The notes under the pieces are model-generated. The model was given only the letters and a program-made list of their open reading frames with translations, had not been told where the DNA came from and made no database searches. From NCBI GenBank assembly GCA_021298835.1, contig JAJTHG010000008.1:62001-126000 (forward strand): a DNA stretch of 64,000 nt, written 5' to 3'. Of this stretch, positions 19,232 to 27,760 are shown in pieces. Position numbers and translations under genes: made by a program. Origin of the DNA: Gemmatimonadota bacterium (GTDB lineage Bacteria > Gemmatimonadota > Gemmatimonadetes > Gemmatimonadales > Gemmatimonadaceae). The stretch's first letter is position 1; every line of letters starts with the position of its first letter.

Positions 19232-20697
19232 TAGCGCCGGGGGCCCTCGATGATCGTGCCGCGGTCGGCGACCGCGCCGAGCTGGCCGCTCCAGACGCGC
19301 CGGCTGACGACCGTCACCCGACCGGGACGCACGGTCACCTGCCCGATGTCACGCGACTGCCCGTCCACCACCGCGGTGACGGCCTGCGGACCGGCCGGGA
19401 GCCGCACCCGCGCGGCGCTGATGCTCGCCGGGAGCAGCAGCCAGCCACGGGTATCGGCGCGCTCGAGCGCCGCGCCGGCCGCGTTGAGCAGCCCGCCCAC
19501 GAGGCTCCCCGTGACCTCGCCCCACTTCTTGGTGGCCTTGGCCTCGGCGACCTCGGTGGCGGCGAGCTTCACCGCCTGCCGCGCGATGGTGCGCGCGAGC
19601 ACCGCCCGCCGGTCACGGGAGAGGTCGGCGGCGACGGCGTCGTTCAGGCTCGCCGTGAGTCCGCCAGAGGACCGGAGCGCTCCCGACACGGCGAGAAACC
19701 GCTGCGGCTCGAACGACTTCCGCAACACCGGCCAGCTGACGCGCATCAGGTACCCGTCCTTGTCGAGCCGCTGGGCAGTGCCGATCCCGCCCCAGTTGTT
19801 GATGACCATGGGCTTGCCGTCCACCCACCAGATGCCCTGCTCGGGGCGCGTCGCGGCGACGAGCAGCACCTTGCCGGCGATGGTGGCGGCGGTGGCGAGC
19901 TGCTGCCCGACGTTGCCCTTGGGCCCGAACGCCGCCGCCTCGGGGCCGTAAACCGGCACCACGACGTCCTGCGACACCTTGTGGGCGACCCAGCCGTTCT
20001 CGATGAGGATCACGACATCGCCGGAATCCGGCGGGATCGGCACGCGGCCGGGGATCGTCGCCGAGTCGGCGCCGGCGAGTCGCCGAGCATTGCGGTACGA
20101 CACGTCGGCGTCGTTCGCCTCACCGTACGCCTCGAAGACCGCCCCCGAGACGTAGCGCAGGAGCGCGCGCGACGAGCGGTCGCGGTCGGTCATCTGGGGG
20201 TCGAGCTGCTGGAGCATCGCGCCGAGCCGCCGGGCCTCGACTGCGGCGCTCTCGTAGTCGCCCTTGCCGGCGAAGGCGAGGGCGCCATAGTAGTGCGTGA
20301 AGAGCCGTTCCGTGTGGCCCGGCGTATAGGATAGCGCGAGGTCGTTCGTGATCAGGGCGGCCGCGTTCTCGCGCAGGCTCTTCGTGAAGCGATCCTCGGC
20401 CATGTCGGACGCCGCGACGAACCCCTTCGCGGCCCGGTCCCAGTCGCCGGCGTAGTAGGCCCAGCTGCCGTCGTAGAGCGCCTCGATCAGGTCGTCGCGT
20501 GGGGTGAGCCGGCGCGGCATCTCGTGGACCGAGGTGTCGCGGCCGGCCATGGGGAGCAGGTTGCGCAGCTCCTGTTCCTTGCGCGCGAGGCCAAGGGGGG
20601 TGACGGCGGACGCGTCGGCGGTGGCGGCGACGACGCTGCATCCTGCCAGCGTCACCGCCGCGACCGCCATCACCAGCGCCGTGAGGGTCCGGCGCAC
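19231..20697 (-). CDS. COG3014-like envelope lipoprotein
   Basis: 488 residues from GTG 20697. A lipoprotein signal peptide ends in the lipobox LAGC (Cys at about 19). A TPR-like helical region follows at about 70-210 (GSWAYYAGDWDRAAKGF...YYGALAFAGKGDYESAA), then a beta-rich C-terminal part (DVVILIENGWVAHKVSQD onward). The layout and the LpoB-like neighbour resemble the COG3014 lipoproteins found beside LpoB homologues in proteobacteria; this resemblance is from memory of the family and not verified. It is the last gene of a three-lipoprotein operon. Confidence 0.65.
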   Translation of the reverse strand: MRRTLTALVMAVAAVTLAGCSVVAATADASAVTPLGLARKEQELRNLLPMAGRDTSVHEMPRRLTPRDDLIEALYDGSWAYYAGDWDRAAKGFVAASDMAEDRFTKSLRENAAALITNDLALSYTPGHTERLFTHYYGALAFAGKGDYESAAVEARRLGAMLQQLDPQMTDRDRSSRALLRYVSGAVFEAYGEANDADVSYRNARRLAGADSATIPGRVPIPPDSGDVVILIENGWVAHKVSQDVVVPVYGPEAAAFGPKGNVGQQLATAATIAGKVLLVAATRPEQGIWWVDGKPMVINNWGGIGTAQRLDKDGYLMRVSWPVLRKSFEPQRFLAVSGALRSSGGLTASLNDAVAADLSRDRRAVLARTIARQAVKLAATEVAEAKATKKWGEVTGSLVGGLLNAAGAALERADTRGWLLLPASISAARVRLPAGPQAVTAVVDGQSRDIGQVTVRPGRVTVVSRRVWSGQLGAVADRGTIIEGPRR

Positions 20698-20707
20698 GCG
20701 GGGCCCG

Positions 20708-21592
20708 TCAGTCCTGCGGATCGACGGGCGGTTGGCCCGCCGGCGGCGGCGTGGCGGGCGGCGGCGCAGCTTCGGTCTCCTGACGCAGGATCACGATGCG
20801 CTGCTGAGCCCGCACGACCGCCTCGGTGAGCTTGGCCGCCTGAGTGCCCTGCGCGTCAATGCGCTGCAGTTCGAGCTGCTGCAGGAACCGCTGGTAGCGC
20901 ATCAGGGCCTCGACCGGCCGCAACTGGAGGTCGAGCAGCGACGCGACCTTGTACTCGAGCCCGTAGTCATCGGGGTTGAGCAGGAGCGCGCGATCATAGC
21001 GATCGAGCGCCAGCGCCCGGTCGCCCGCCGAGAGGAAGTCGTCGCCTTCCTTCTGCAGCCGGTCGGCCAGCACACGGTTGCGGGCGGTGATGCCCGTGTC
21101 CGCCGCCGTGGCGACCACGCGCAGGCCCTGGCGCTCGCGATAGGCATAGGTGCTCACCCCGCCGTTCTGGAGCTGCACCATCGCCAGCTCGCCCGAGTTG
21201 TCGCGCGGTGTGCGGCTGAGGGTGCGCGGCGTCATGATGGTCGCCGGGCCGGCCACGCGCACCGTCCACGCCTCGGGGGTCGTCCTCGTCGCGGCCATGA
21301 CCTGGGCCGAGTTCATGCCGAGCACCACCTCGCCGCGGGCGAGGGCGGCGCACGTCCCGCCGTTGCAGGTGGACATCGCCACCTGCATCAGCGAATCGCG
21401 CCGCGCCTCGAGCCGGGCGCGATCGGCCTCGCCCCGCGCGGCGGCAGCCGCGACCAGGGAGTCGGTGTTGGCCACGCGGTCGCTGTTGACCATGATGGGG
21501 CGCTCGCGCACCCGGGCCGGGGTGCAGGCGGCGAACAAGGCGGTCGCCGTGAGGACGGCGGCGCGGACGGACGTGCGGCTACGCGGGGTCAT
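20708..21592 (-). CDS. Lipoprotein with C-terminal TPR-like helices, function unknown
   Basis: 294 residues. The signal peptide ends in LFAAC, a plausible lipobox. The central region (about 60-165) is a beta-rich domain with a GEVVLGMNSAQVMAATRTTP segment that resembles SmpA/OmlA-type small outer-membrane protein folds. The C-terminal helices include GDDFLSAGDRALALDRYDRALLL, which is TPR-like, then a Pro-rich tail. ATG 21592 lies three bases after the LpoB-like gene's stop. The operon context suggests an outer-membrane-associated partner of the LpoB-like protein. Confidence 0.7.
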   Translation of the reverse strand: MTPRSRTSVRAAVLTATALFAACTPARVRERPIMVNSDRVANTDSLVAAAAARGEADRARLEARRDSLMQVAMSTCNGGTCAALARGEVVLGMNSAQVMAATRTTPEAWTVRVAGPATIMTPRTLSRTPRDNSGELAMVQLQNGGVSTYAYRERQGLRVVATAADTGITARNRVLADRLQKEGDDFLSAGDRALALDRYDRALLLNPDDYGLEYKVASLLDLQLRPVEALMRYQRFLQQLELQRIDAQGTQAAKLTEAVVRAQQRIVILRQETEAAPPPATPPPAGQPPVDPQD

Positions 21593-21595
21593 GGG

Positions 21596-22237
21596 TCACT
21601 CCATCCCGAGGCGACGGCGTTCGACGTACTTCTTGATGCGGTGGTTCCCCACCCAGACCTTCTGGTTCGACTCGAGGTCGATCAGCGTGGCGTCGATCTG
21701 GTAGTAGATGATCTTCTCGCGCCCCTCGCTGTCCTCGATGCTCTGCACGTCGCCCTGGAGGATGTAGTTCGCGCCGGCCTCCATGGCCTGCCGTGCGCGC
21801 GAGTCCGCCGCCGCGTTCTGCTGCTGGTCGGTGCGCTCGGCGCGGATCTCGTCGCGCTCCTCCTTCGAGGCGACGACGTTGACCTGCCCCGAGTTGATGA
21901 ACGCCCGCTCGAGGTCGCGCGTGAACGTCTGGATCGGGATCAGCTCCAGCGACTTGTTGCGGAAGGCGCCGATCATGACCGTGGGGTTCTTCCCGCCGTG
22001 CGCCGTCATGTACCGGCGCTGCCACGCGGCTGTCAGCGACTGCTCGATGAGCGCGTTCGCCACCAGGCGGCTGTCGGCGTCGTTCCACTTGCCCGACAGG
22101 TCGGTGACGGCGTTGGGGTCGATGCGCGAGACGCGCTTGGCGTTGCAGGCCGTCGCGACCAGCGCGAGGGCGGCGAGGACGGCCACCTGGCCGGTGCGCC
22201 CGATGCGGCGCGTCCAGACGGAACCACGGAGCGACAT
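21596..22237 (-). CDS. LpoB-like penicillin-binding-protein activator lipoprotein
   Basis: 213 residues from ATG 22237. The lipoprotein signal peptide ends in VATAC. The mature part carries family-typical segments: DPNAVTDLSGKWNDADSRLV, then VMIGAFRNKS, FTRDLERAFINSGQVNVV, GANYILQGDV and YYQIDATLIDLESNQKVWVG. LpoB-type proteins span the periplasm to stimulate class A PBPs (PBP1B in E. coli). The first gene of the three-lipoprotein operon. No PBP gene is adjacent, so the target enzyme must be elsewhere. Confidence 0.85.
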   Translation of the reverse strand: MSLRGSVWTRRIGRTGQVAVLAALALVATACNAKRVSRIDPNAVTDLSGKWNDADSRLVANALIEQSLTAAWQRRYMTAHGGKNPTVMIGAFRNKSLELIPIQTFTRDLERAFINSGQVNVVASKEERDEIRAERTDQQQNAAADSRARQAMEAGANYILQGDVQSIEDSEGREKIIYYQIDATLIDLESNQKVWVGNHRIKKYVERRRLGME

Positions 22238-22541
22238 GATGAAGGCCTCGGACGGAAGTGAGGGGCGTTCGCGGGACATGCCTTGCAGGAGTCGCGCCAC
22301 GGCCCTTCGGCCGGCGCCCATCCCGGACGTCACCCCGGACGTCACCCGGGAAATGTGCGTCGCGGCGCGCTCCGGCACCACGCGTCCCCGGCCGGCGTCC
22401 CCGGCCGGCGTCCCCGGCCGGGGACGCCCGTGCGGCCTGGATTTCGGACACCCGGCGCTGGAACGCCGGGCCCCCGAGGGGGCATATTCCGACGGTTCCG
22501 GCGCGCCACGCGCCCTTCCGCCCTGTGCCCCGACGACCCCC
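22238..22541. other. Divergent intergenic region with tandem and inverted repeats
   Basis: 304 bases between the LpoB-like gene (minus) and the AIM24 gene (plus), with no convincing coding frame. It should contain both promoters, but I could not assign a -35/-10 pair. It holds two 12-base direct repeats CCGGACGTCACC (22323-22334 and 22335-22346), three 13-base copies of GTCCCCGGCCGG(C/G) (22384-22422), and a perfect 22-base palindrome (22407-22428). Confidence 0.7.
22384..22422. repeat. Three tandem 13-base GC repeats ending in a perfect palindrome
   Basis: GTCCCCGGCCGGC occurs at 22384-22396 and 22397-22409. A third copy with a final G is at 22410-22422. The third copy extends into a perfect palindrome centred at 22417/22418 (GGCGTCCCCGG then its complement, 22407-22428). 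It could be a hairpin, a protein-binding site or a simple replication-slippage array; there is no following T-tract to make it an obvious terminator. Confidence 0.8.
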
Positions 22542-23333
22542 ATGCCAGCCGACGTCATCGACTACCGCCTCATCGGCGACGACCTCCAGGCCGTGATCAT
22601 CACCCTCGACCCCGGCGAGGCCGCCGTGGCCGAGGCCGGCTCGATGATGTACATGGAGGACGACATCCAGATGGCCACCACCTTGGACGCCACCGGCCAA
22701 GGGGGCTCGCTCTGGGGCAAGCTCCTGCAGGGCGGCAAGCGCCTGCTGACCGGCGACTCGTTCTTCGTGACGATGTTCGCGAACAACGGGCGCCAGCGCC
22801 GCGACGTCGCCTTCGCCTCGCCGTACCCGGGGAAGATCCTGCCGGTGGACCTCAAGGACTGGGGCGGGACGATCATCGCGCAGAAGGACTCGTTCCTCTG
22901 CGGCGCGCGGGGCCTCAACGTCTCGATCGCCTTCACCAAGCGCATCGGCGCCGGCTTCTTCGGCGGCGAGGGCTTCATCCTCCAGAAGATCGACGGCGAC
23001 GGCCTCGCCTTCCTGCACGCCTCGGGCACGCTGCACTACGTGGACCTCAAGCCCGGCCAGACCCTGCGGGTGGACACCGGCTGCATCGTGGCGATGCAGC
23101 CGTCGGTGGACTACGACATCCGCATGGTGCCGGGCATAAAGACCGCGCTCTTCGGCGGGGAGGGGTTGTTCTTCGCCCACCTCTCCGGCCCTGGGCGCGT
23201 CATCCTGCAGACCCTCCCCTTCTCGCGCCTCGCCGACCGCATCATCGCGGCCTCGCGCGTCGGGATGGGCGGCCGCCGCGAGGAGGGGTCGATCCTCGGC
23301 GGCCTCGGCGGGCTCCTCGACGGGGACAACTGA
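22542..23333 (+). CDS. AIM24/TIGR00266-family protein
   Basis: 263 residues from ATG 22542 with no signal peptide. The family-typical opening (VIITLDPGEAAVAEAGSMMY) and later Gly-rich strands (GAGFFGGEGFILQKI, DTGCIVAMQPSVDYDI, LFGGEGLFFAHLSGPG) match the AIM24 beta-helix proteins. The mitochondrial member affects cristae and respiratory complex organisation; the bacterial role is unknown. Its stop is followed immediately by the GTG of the penicillin-acylase-family gene, so the two are almost certainly co-translated. Confidence 0.88.
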   Translation: MPADVIDYRLIGDDLQAVIITLDPGEAAVAEAGSMMYMEDDIQMATTLDATGQGGSLWGKLLQGGKRLLTGDSFFVTMFANNGRQRRDVAFASPYPGKILPVDLKDWGGTIIAQKDSFLCGARGLNVSIAFTKRIGAGFFGGEGFILQKIDGDGLAFLHASGTLHYVDLKPGQTLRVDTGCIVAMQPSVDYDIRMVPGIKTALFGGEGLFFAHLSGPGRVILQTLPFSRLADRIIAASRVGMGGRREEGSILGGLGGLLDGDN

Positions 23334-25844
23334 GTGCGGTTCCGGTTGCCGGCGGCCCTCGTCGTCGCCGCCGGGCTGGCGTGGGTCGGCGCGCGCGGTG
23401 CCGGCCCGCTCCCCCCCCTCGGCGCCGTTCTCGACCCCTGGAACGGCGTCTGGGCCGCCGCGCGCGGGGCGGAGCTGCCGCCCTCGCAGCGCGCGGCGAT
23501 CCCCAATCTCGGCGCCGACGTGCAGGTGCGCTTCGACACGCGCGGGGTGCCGCATGTCTTCGCCGCGTCGCTGTTCGACGCCTACCGGGCGATGGGCTTC
23601 GTCGTCGCGCGCGACCGGCTCTTCCAGCTCGAAGTACAGACGCGGGCGACGGCCGGGACCCTGAGCGAGCTCAACGCCGCCGCCCTCCCGCTCGACCGCG
23701 AGAACCGGCGGCTCGGCCTCGCGTGGAGCGCGGAACGGAAGTGGGCGGCACTGGCCGCCGACGACCCGGTGCGCCAAGGGCTCGAGGCCTACGCCGATGG
23801 CGTCAACGCCTTCATCGCGCAGATGCGGCCGGCCGACCTCCCTGTCGAGTACCGCCTGCTCGGCCGCCGCCCGATGCGGTGGGAGCCGCGGCACACGTTC
23901 TACCTGCTTGGCCAGATGCAACAGACGCTGTCGTGGGCGTCCGACGACCTCCCCTACGTCGCGACGCAGGCGGCGTTCGGCACGGCCGTCGCCGACTGGG
24001 CCTTCCCGAGGGCGACCTTCCTGCAGGAGCCGATACAGCCCAACGGCCAGCGCACCGCGCGTCGCGACGGCGTCGGCATCCCGGAGCCCGGTACTGGCGA
24101 TCCCGAGGCCGCGCGCGCCGTCGGCCTCATCGCCGCCGCGCTCGGCCCCCGGCGCGACGGCACCCTCACCGAGCGCGGCGGCGAGCACGGCATCGGCAGC
24201 AACAACTGGGCGGTCGCCCCGTCGCGCAGCGCCTCCGGCAAGGCGCTGCTGGCCGGCGACCCGCACCTCAACCTGACGCTCCCGAGCATCTGGTACGAGG
24301 TCCACGTCGTCGTGCCCGGGGTGCTCGACGTCGCGGGCGTCACGTTCGCGGGGACCCCGGGGGTCATCATCGGCGCGAACCGCGACGCCGCCTGGACGTA
24401 CACGAACACCGGGGCCGACGTGGTGGACTTCTACGCCGAGTCGGTGGACGTCGCCGCCAGCCCCGCGCGCTACTGGCTGGACGGCGCGTGGGTCCCGCTC
24501 GAGTCGCGCCTCGAGACGTACCGCGACAAGGCGGGGCGTGTGCTCGCCGTGGACACGATCCGGCACACGCACCGCGGCCCCATGACGCGGGTCGGCGGGC
24601 GCTGGGTCAGCTTCCGCTGGACCGCGCACGACCCGGCGTGGGGCGGGGCGTCGGTGACCACGTTCCGCAACAGCAACACCGTGCGCACAGTGGACGAGTA
24701 CTGGGCCGCCATGGCGCCGTACGCCGTACCTGCTCAGAACATGCTTTCGGCCGACCGCAGCGGGAACATCGCCATCCGCTCGACCGGCAAGTTCCCCGTC
24801 CGGCCCGGCACCGGCGACGGGCGCCGGCTCTTCGACGGCACCACGCGCGCGAGCGACTGGCGCGGCTACTGGGAGGTGCGCGAGTACCCGCAGGCGCGGA
24901 ATCCCGCGCAGGGGTTCCTCGCCTCGGCCAACCAGCAGCCGATGGACCCGAAGGTCGAACCCCGCTACCTGGGCACCGGCTGGGCACCACCCTGGCGCGC
25001 GATGCGGATCAACGCCCTGCTCCGCGCCGACAGCGCGGTGACGCCCGACGCGATGCGCCGCTTCCAGACCGATCCCGGCTCCGCACGCGCCGACTGGTTC
25101 GTGCCGCGCGTGCTGGCGCTGCTCGACTCGGCGGCGCGCGCGGGGCCGCTGCCCGAGCCCGCCCGCCGATTCCAGGCGGCGCTGGCGGCGTGGGATCGCC
25201 GCTATGCGCGGGAGTCCACCGGGGCGACGGTCTTCGAGGTCTTCATGCCGATGCTCGCCCGCGCCGTCTGGGACGAGTTCCTCACCGGCGACACGACCTC
25301 GTGGCGCCGCGAGCTCGAGCCGCCGGGCAACGCGCAACTCGCCCAGCTGCTGGACGCGCCGGCCTCGGGCTGGTGGGACGACCGCCGCACGACCACCCAG
25401 CGCGAGACCGCCCCGGGCCTCGTGGCCGCCACGGCCGCGGCGGCGTGGGACACCCTCACGGCGCGCTACGGCGGCCCCGACGATCCCCGGGCCCAGTGGG
25501 GCGCCGCGTTCCCGATGCAGGTCCCGCACCTGCTCCGGCTGGCGCCGTTCGCCTCGCCGAAGGTGGGGGTGACGAGCGGTCCCCACACGCTGGCACCGCG
25601 CAACGGCGCCGCCAACGGGGCGAGCTGGCGCATGGTCGCCGAGCTCGGCGACAGCGTGACGCTGCAGGCGGTGTATCCCGGGGGACAGTCGGGGAACCCG
25701 TTCTCCTCGCGCTACCTCGACCGGCTGGACGCGTGGGCCGAGGGACGCCTCGCCCCCGTGTGGATGCCGCGCGCCGTGACGGACATGCCGGCCGACCGCA
25801 TCGCGTCGTCCCTCGTGCTCAAGGCCCCCGGGGGGGCCCGATGA
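23334..25844 (+). CDS. Penicillin acylase family Ntn hydrolase (copy 1)
   Basis: 836 residues from GTG 23334, with a short hydrophobic N-terminal export signal. It is a self-processing Ntn hydrolase. The predicted beta-chain nucleophile is Ser289 in HGIGSNNWAV, preceded by an alpha-chain with GVPHVFAASLFDAYRAMGF and VARDRLFQLE, and followed by LLAGDPHLNLTLPSIWYEVH. Members hydrolyse amide bonds in beta-lactams, acyl-homoserine lactones or other N-acyl compounds; the substrate here is unknown. It should be periplasmic. It abuts the AIM24 gene and overlaps the next gene (ATGA). Confidence 0.92.
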   Translation: MRFRLPAALVVAAGLAWVGARGAGPLPPLGAVLDPWNGVWAAARGAELPPSQRAAIPNLGADVQVRFDTRGVPHVFAASLFDAYRAMGFVVARDRLFQLEVQTRATAGTLSELNAAALPLDRENRRLGLAWSAERKWAALAADDPVRQGLEAYADGVNAFIAQMRPADLPVEYRLLGRRPMRWEPRHTFYLLGQMQQTLSWASDDLPYVATQAAFGTAVADWAFPRATFLQEPIQPNGQRTARRDGVGIPEPGTGDPEAARAVGLIAAALGPRRDGTLTERGGEHGIGSNNWAVAPSRSASGKALLAGDPHLNLTLPSIWYEVHVVVPGVLDVAGVTFAGTPGVIIGANRDAAWTYTNTGADVVDFYAESVDVAASPARYWLDGAWVPLESRLETYRDKAGRVLAVDTIRHTHRGPMTRVGGRWVSFRWTAHDPAWGGASVTTFRNSNTVRTVDEYWAAMAPYAVPAQNMLSADRSGNIAIRSTGKFPVRPGTGDGRRLFDGTTRASDWRGYWEVREYPQARNPAQGFLASANQQPMDPKVEPRYLGTGWAPPWRAMRINALLRADSAVTPDAMRRFQTDPGSARADWFVPRVLALLDSAARAGPLPEPARRFQAALAAWDRRYARESTGATVFEVFMPMLARAVWDEFLTGDTTSWRRELEPPGNAQLAQLLDAPASGWWDDRRTTTQRETAPGLVAATAAAAWDTLTARYGGPDDPRAQWGAAFPMQVPHLLRLAPFASPKVGVTSGPHTLAPRNGAANGASWRMVAELGDSVTLQAVYPGGQSGNPFSSRYLDRLDAWAEGRLAPVWMPRAVTDMPADRIASSLVLKAPGGAR

Positions 25845-26203
25845 TCGGCCGTCAGGTGCGCGGGGCGCTCACGATCATCGCGGCGGTGGCGCTCGCGACC
25901 GTCTTCGGCGGGTGGTGGGCGCTCCCCGTCGTGGCCTTCGCGTCGGGCCTCGGGTCGCCCAAGGGGGTCCGGCAGGGGCTCGTGCTCGGCGTATGCGCGG
26001 GGACGGCGTGGATGCTGCTGCTCGCGCTGCAGGCGGGCGCGGGCGTGGCGATCGGGGCCGTCGCCGCGAAGGTCGGCGCGCTCTTCGGGCTGCCGGGTCC
26101 GCTGTTCCTGCTCCTGCCGCCGCTCTTCGCGCTGGCGCTCGGGTGGGGCTGCGCCACGCTCGGCGAGGAGATCGGCGCCGTCGTGCGGCGGGAGCGCGCA
26201 TGA
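25841..26203 (+). CDS. Small integral membrane protein, 120 residues
   Basis: ATG 25841 overlaps the acylase stop (ATGA). It has four hydrophobic segments (about 10-28, 30-45, 55-75 and 85-105) rich in Gly/Ala/Leu, with a short cytoplasmic-like C-terminal EEIGAVVRRERA. No family recognised. The coupling suggests a role linked to the acylase, but this is inference from gene order only. Confidence 0.75.
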   Translation: MIGRQVRGALTIIAAVALATVFGGWWALPVVAFASGLGSPKGVRQGLVLGVCAGTAWMLLLALQAGAGVAIGAVAAKVGALFGLPGPLFLLLPPLFALALGWGCATLGEEIGAVVRRERA

Positions 26204-26231
26204 CGGGCCGCCGCGGCCGGCGCGTCGGCTG

Positions 26232-26708
26232 ATGGCGCGCGCCCTCGAGGCCCCCGGCGCGCGCGTGCAGGCGGCGTGGCGCCTGCTGGCCCCGCTGCCG
26301 CTGGGCCGGTGGCTCTTCTCGCGTTTCGTCGGCTGGACGGCGCCCTACACGCGCACGATCGGCGGCCGCGTCGAGGAGCTGCGTCCCGGCTTCTGCCGAG
26401 TGACGCTGCGTGATCGCTGGGGGGTGCGCAACCACCTCGCGTCGGTGCACGCGATCGCCCTCGCCAACCTGGGCGAGATGTCGAGCGGCCTCGCCATGAT
26501 GGGGACGATGCCCGCCGGCGTGCGCGGCATCCCGATCCGGCTCGACATCGCGTACCTGAAGAAGGCGCGCGGGACCCTCTCCGGCGAGACGTCGGTGACC
26601 GTCCCCGCGATCACCCGCGAGACGGAGCACCCCGTGACCTGCGAGATCTTCGATGCGGGCCGCGCCGTGGTGGCGCGCTGCACCGTCACGTGGCGGCTGG
26701 CCCCGTGA
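26232..26708 (+). CDS. DUF4442 hotdog-fold protein (acyl-CoA thioesterase-like)
   Basis: 158 residues. The family features are an N-terminal amphipathic helix, WTAPYTRTIGGRVEELRPG and the hotdog core NHLASVHAIALANLGEMSSGLAM, in which the HAIALANLGE helix is the usual substrate-binding helix. Relatives are annotated as DUF4442 or PaaI-like thioesterases. It is cytoplasmic. Its stop overlaps the GTG of the following nitronate-monooxygenase-like gene, suggesting joint action on a small acyl or fatty compound (inference). Confidence 0.82.
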   Translation: MARALEAPGARVQAAWRLLAPLPLGRWLFSRFVGWTAPYTRTIGGRVEELRPGFCRVTLRDRWGVRNHLASVHAIALANLGEMSSGLAMMGTMPAGVRGIPIRLDIAYLKKARGTLSGETSVTVPAITRETEHPVTCEIFDAGRAVVARCTVTWRLAP

Positions 26709-27712
26709 CCGCCCCGGTTCCGCGCTTCGACACGGCGCTGACGCGCCATGCCGGCGTCGAGGTGCCGCTCATCTGCGGACCGATGTACCCGTGCTCGAAC
26801 CCGGAGCTGGTCGCCGCAGTCTCCGAGGCCGGTGGCCTGGGGATCGTGCAGCCGATCGCGCTCACGTACGTGCACGGGCACGACTACCGCGAGGGGCTGC
26901 GCCTCATCCGCCGGCTCACCGCGAAGCCGATCGGCTTCAATGCCCTCATCGAGCAGAGCACGCGGATCTACCACGAGCGCATGGCGCGGTGGATCGACAT
27001 CGCCCTCGAGGAGGGGGTGCGCTTCTTCCTGACGTCGCTGGGCAACCCCAAGTGGGTGGTGGAGAGGGTGCGCCCGTTCGGGGGCGTGGTGTACCACGAC
27101 GTCACCGAGGCGAAGTGGGCGCGGAAGGGCGTGGACGGCGGCGTGGACGGGCTGATCGCCGTCAACCGCCTGGCCGGTGGCCATGCCGGCCGCACCGACC
27201 CGCGCGCGCTGCTCGACGAACTCGCCCCGTTCGGCGTCCCCGTCGTCGCCGCGGGCGGGGTCGGCGACGAGCACGGCTTCGCCGACCTGCTGCGGATGGG
27301 CTACGCGGGGGTGCAGTTGGGGACCCGCTTCATCGCCACGCCCGAGTGCCGGGCGAGCCAGGCGTACAAGGACGCGATCGTCGCGGCCGACGCCGAGGAC
27401 ATCGTCCTCACGCAGAGGCTGACGGGCGTGCCGGTGGCGGTGATCCGCAACGCCTACATCCGGCGGCTCGGGACCCGCGCGGGCTGGTTCGCGCGGCTGA
27501 TGTTCAAGGGACGCCGGACCAAGCACTGGATGCGCACCATCTACGGCGCCCGCAGCATTCTCCAGCTCAAGAAGGGGCTGATGACCGAGAGCGCCGGCGA
27601 GAAGGAGTACTGGCAGGCCGGCCGGAGCGTCGCGGGGATCCACGCGATCGAGCCGGCGGGCGAGATCGTGCGGCGCTTCGCCGACCACGCGCGGAAGACG
27701 CTGCTCGATTGA
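26705..27712 (+). CDS. Nitronate monooxygenase / 2-nitropropane dioxygenase-like FMN enzyme
   Basis: About 335 residues from GTG 26705. An FMN-binding TIM barrel with GPMYPCSNPELVAAVSEAGG near the N terminus, VNRLAGGHAGR (phosphate/active-site His region), VVAAGGVGDEHGFADLLRMG and GVQLGTRFIATPEC. These motifs match the NPD family, which includes nitronate monooxygenases, FabK-like enoyl reductases and PfaD-like enzymes. The precise reaction cannot be decided by motif. It is the last gene of the AIM24 operon. Confidence 0.85.
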   Translation: MTAPVPRFDTALTRHAGVEVPLICGPMYPCSNPELVAAVSEAGGLGIVQPIALTYVHGHDYREGLRLIRRLTAKPIGFNALIEQSTRIYHERMARWIDIALEEGVRFFLTSLGNPKWVVERVRPFGGVVYHDVTEAKWARKGVDGGVDGLIAVNRLAGGHAGRTDPRALLDELAPFGVPVVAAGGVGDEHGFADLLRMGYAGVQLGTRFIATPECRASQAYKDAIVAADAEDIVLTQRLTGVPVAVIRNAYIRRLGTRAGWFARLMFKGRRTKHWMRTIYGARSILQLKKGLMTESAGEKEYWQAGRSVAGIHAIEPAGEIVRRFADHARKTLLD

Positions 27713-27714
27713 CG

Positions 27715-27740
27715 GGCGCGCCGGCGGCACCCGGCGCGTC
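27715..27740. terminator. Hairpin between convergent genes
   Basis: GGCGCGCCGG (27715-27724) pairs with CCGGCGCGTC (27731-27740), including one G-T pair, across a 6-base loop. It begins two bases after the nitronate-monooxygenase-like stop and lies ahead of the convergent glycosyltransferase stop. There is no T-tract, so a bidirectional transcription-end role is plausible but unproven. Confidence 0.4.
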
Positions 27741-27760
27741 CGGATGCGGTGGTCTGCGCC

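Noticed and set aside
22384-22422. Tandem repeats considered as a CRISPR array
   Set aside because: Repeats are 13 bases and directly adjacent with no spacers, and no cas genes are present.
22283-25840. Long plus-strand frame through the AIM24 and acylase genes
   Set aside because: It is out of frame with two well-recognised families and its translation is an Arg/Pro-rich shadow. Only its last part from 25841 is a real gene (the 120-residue membrane protein).
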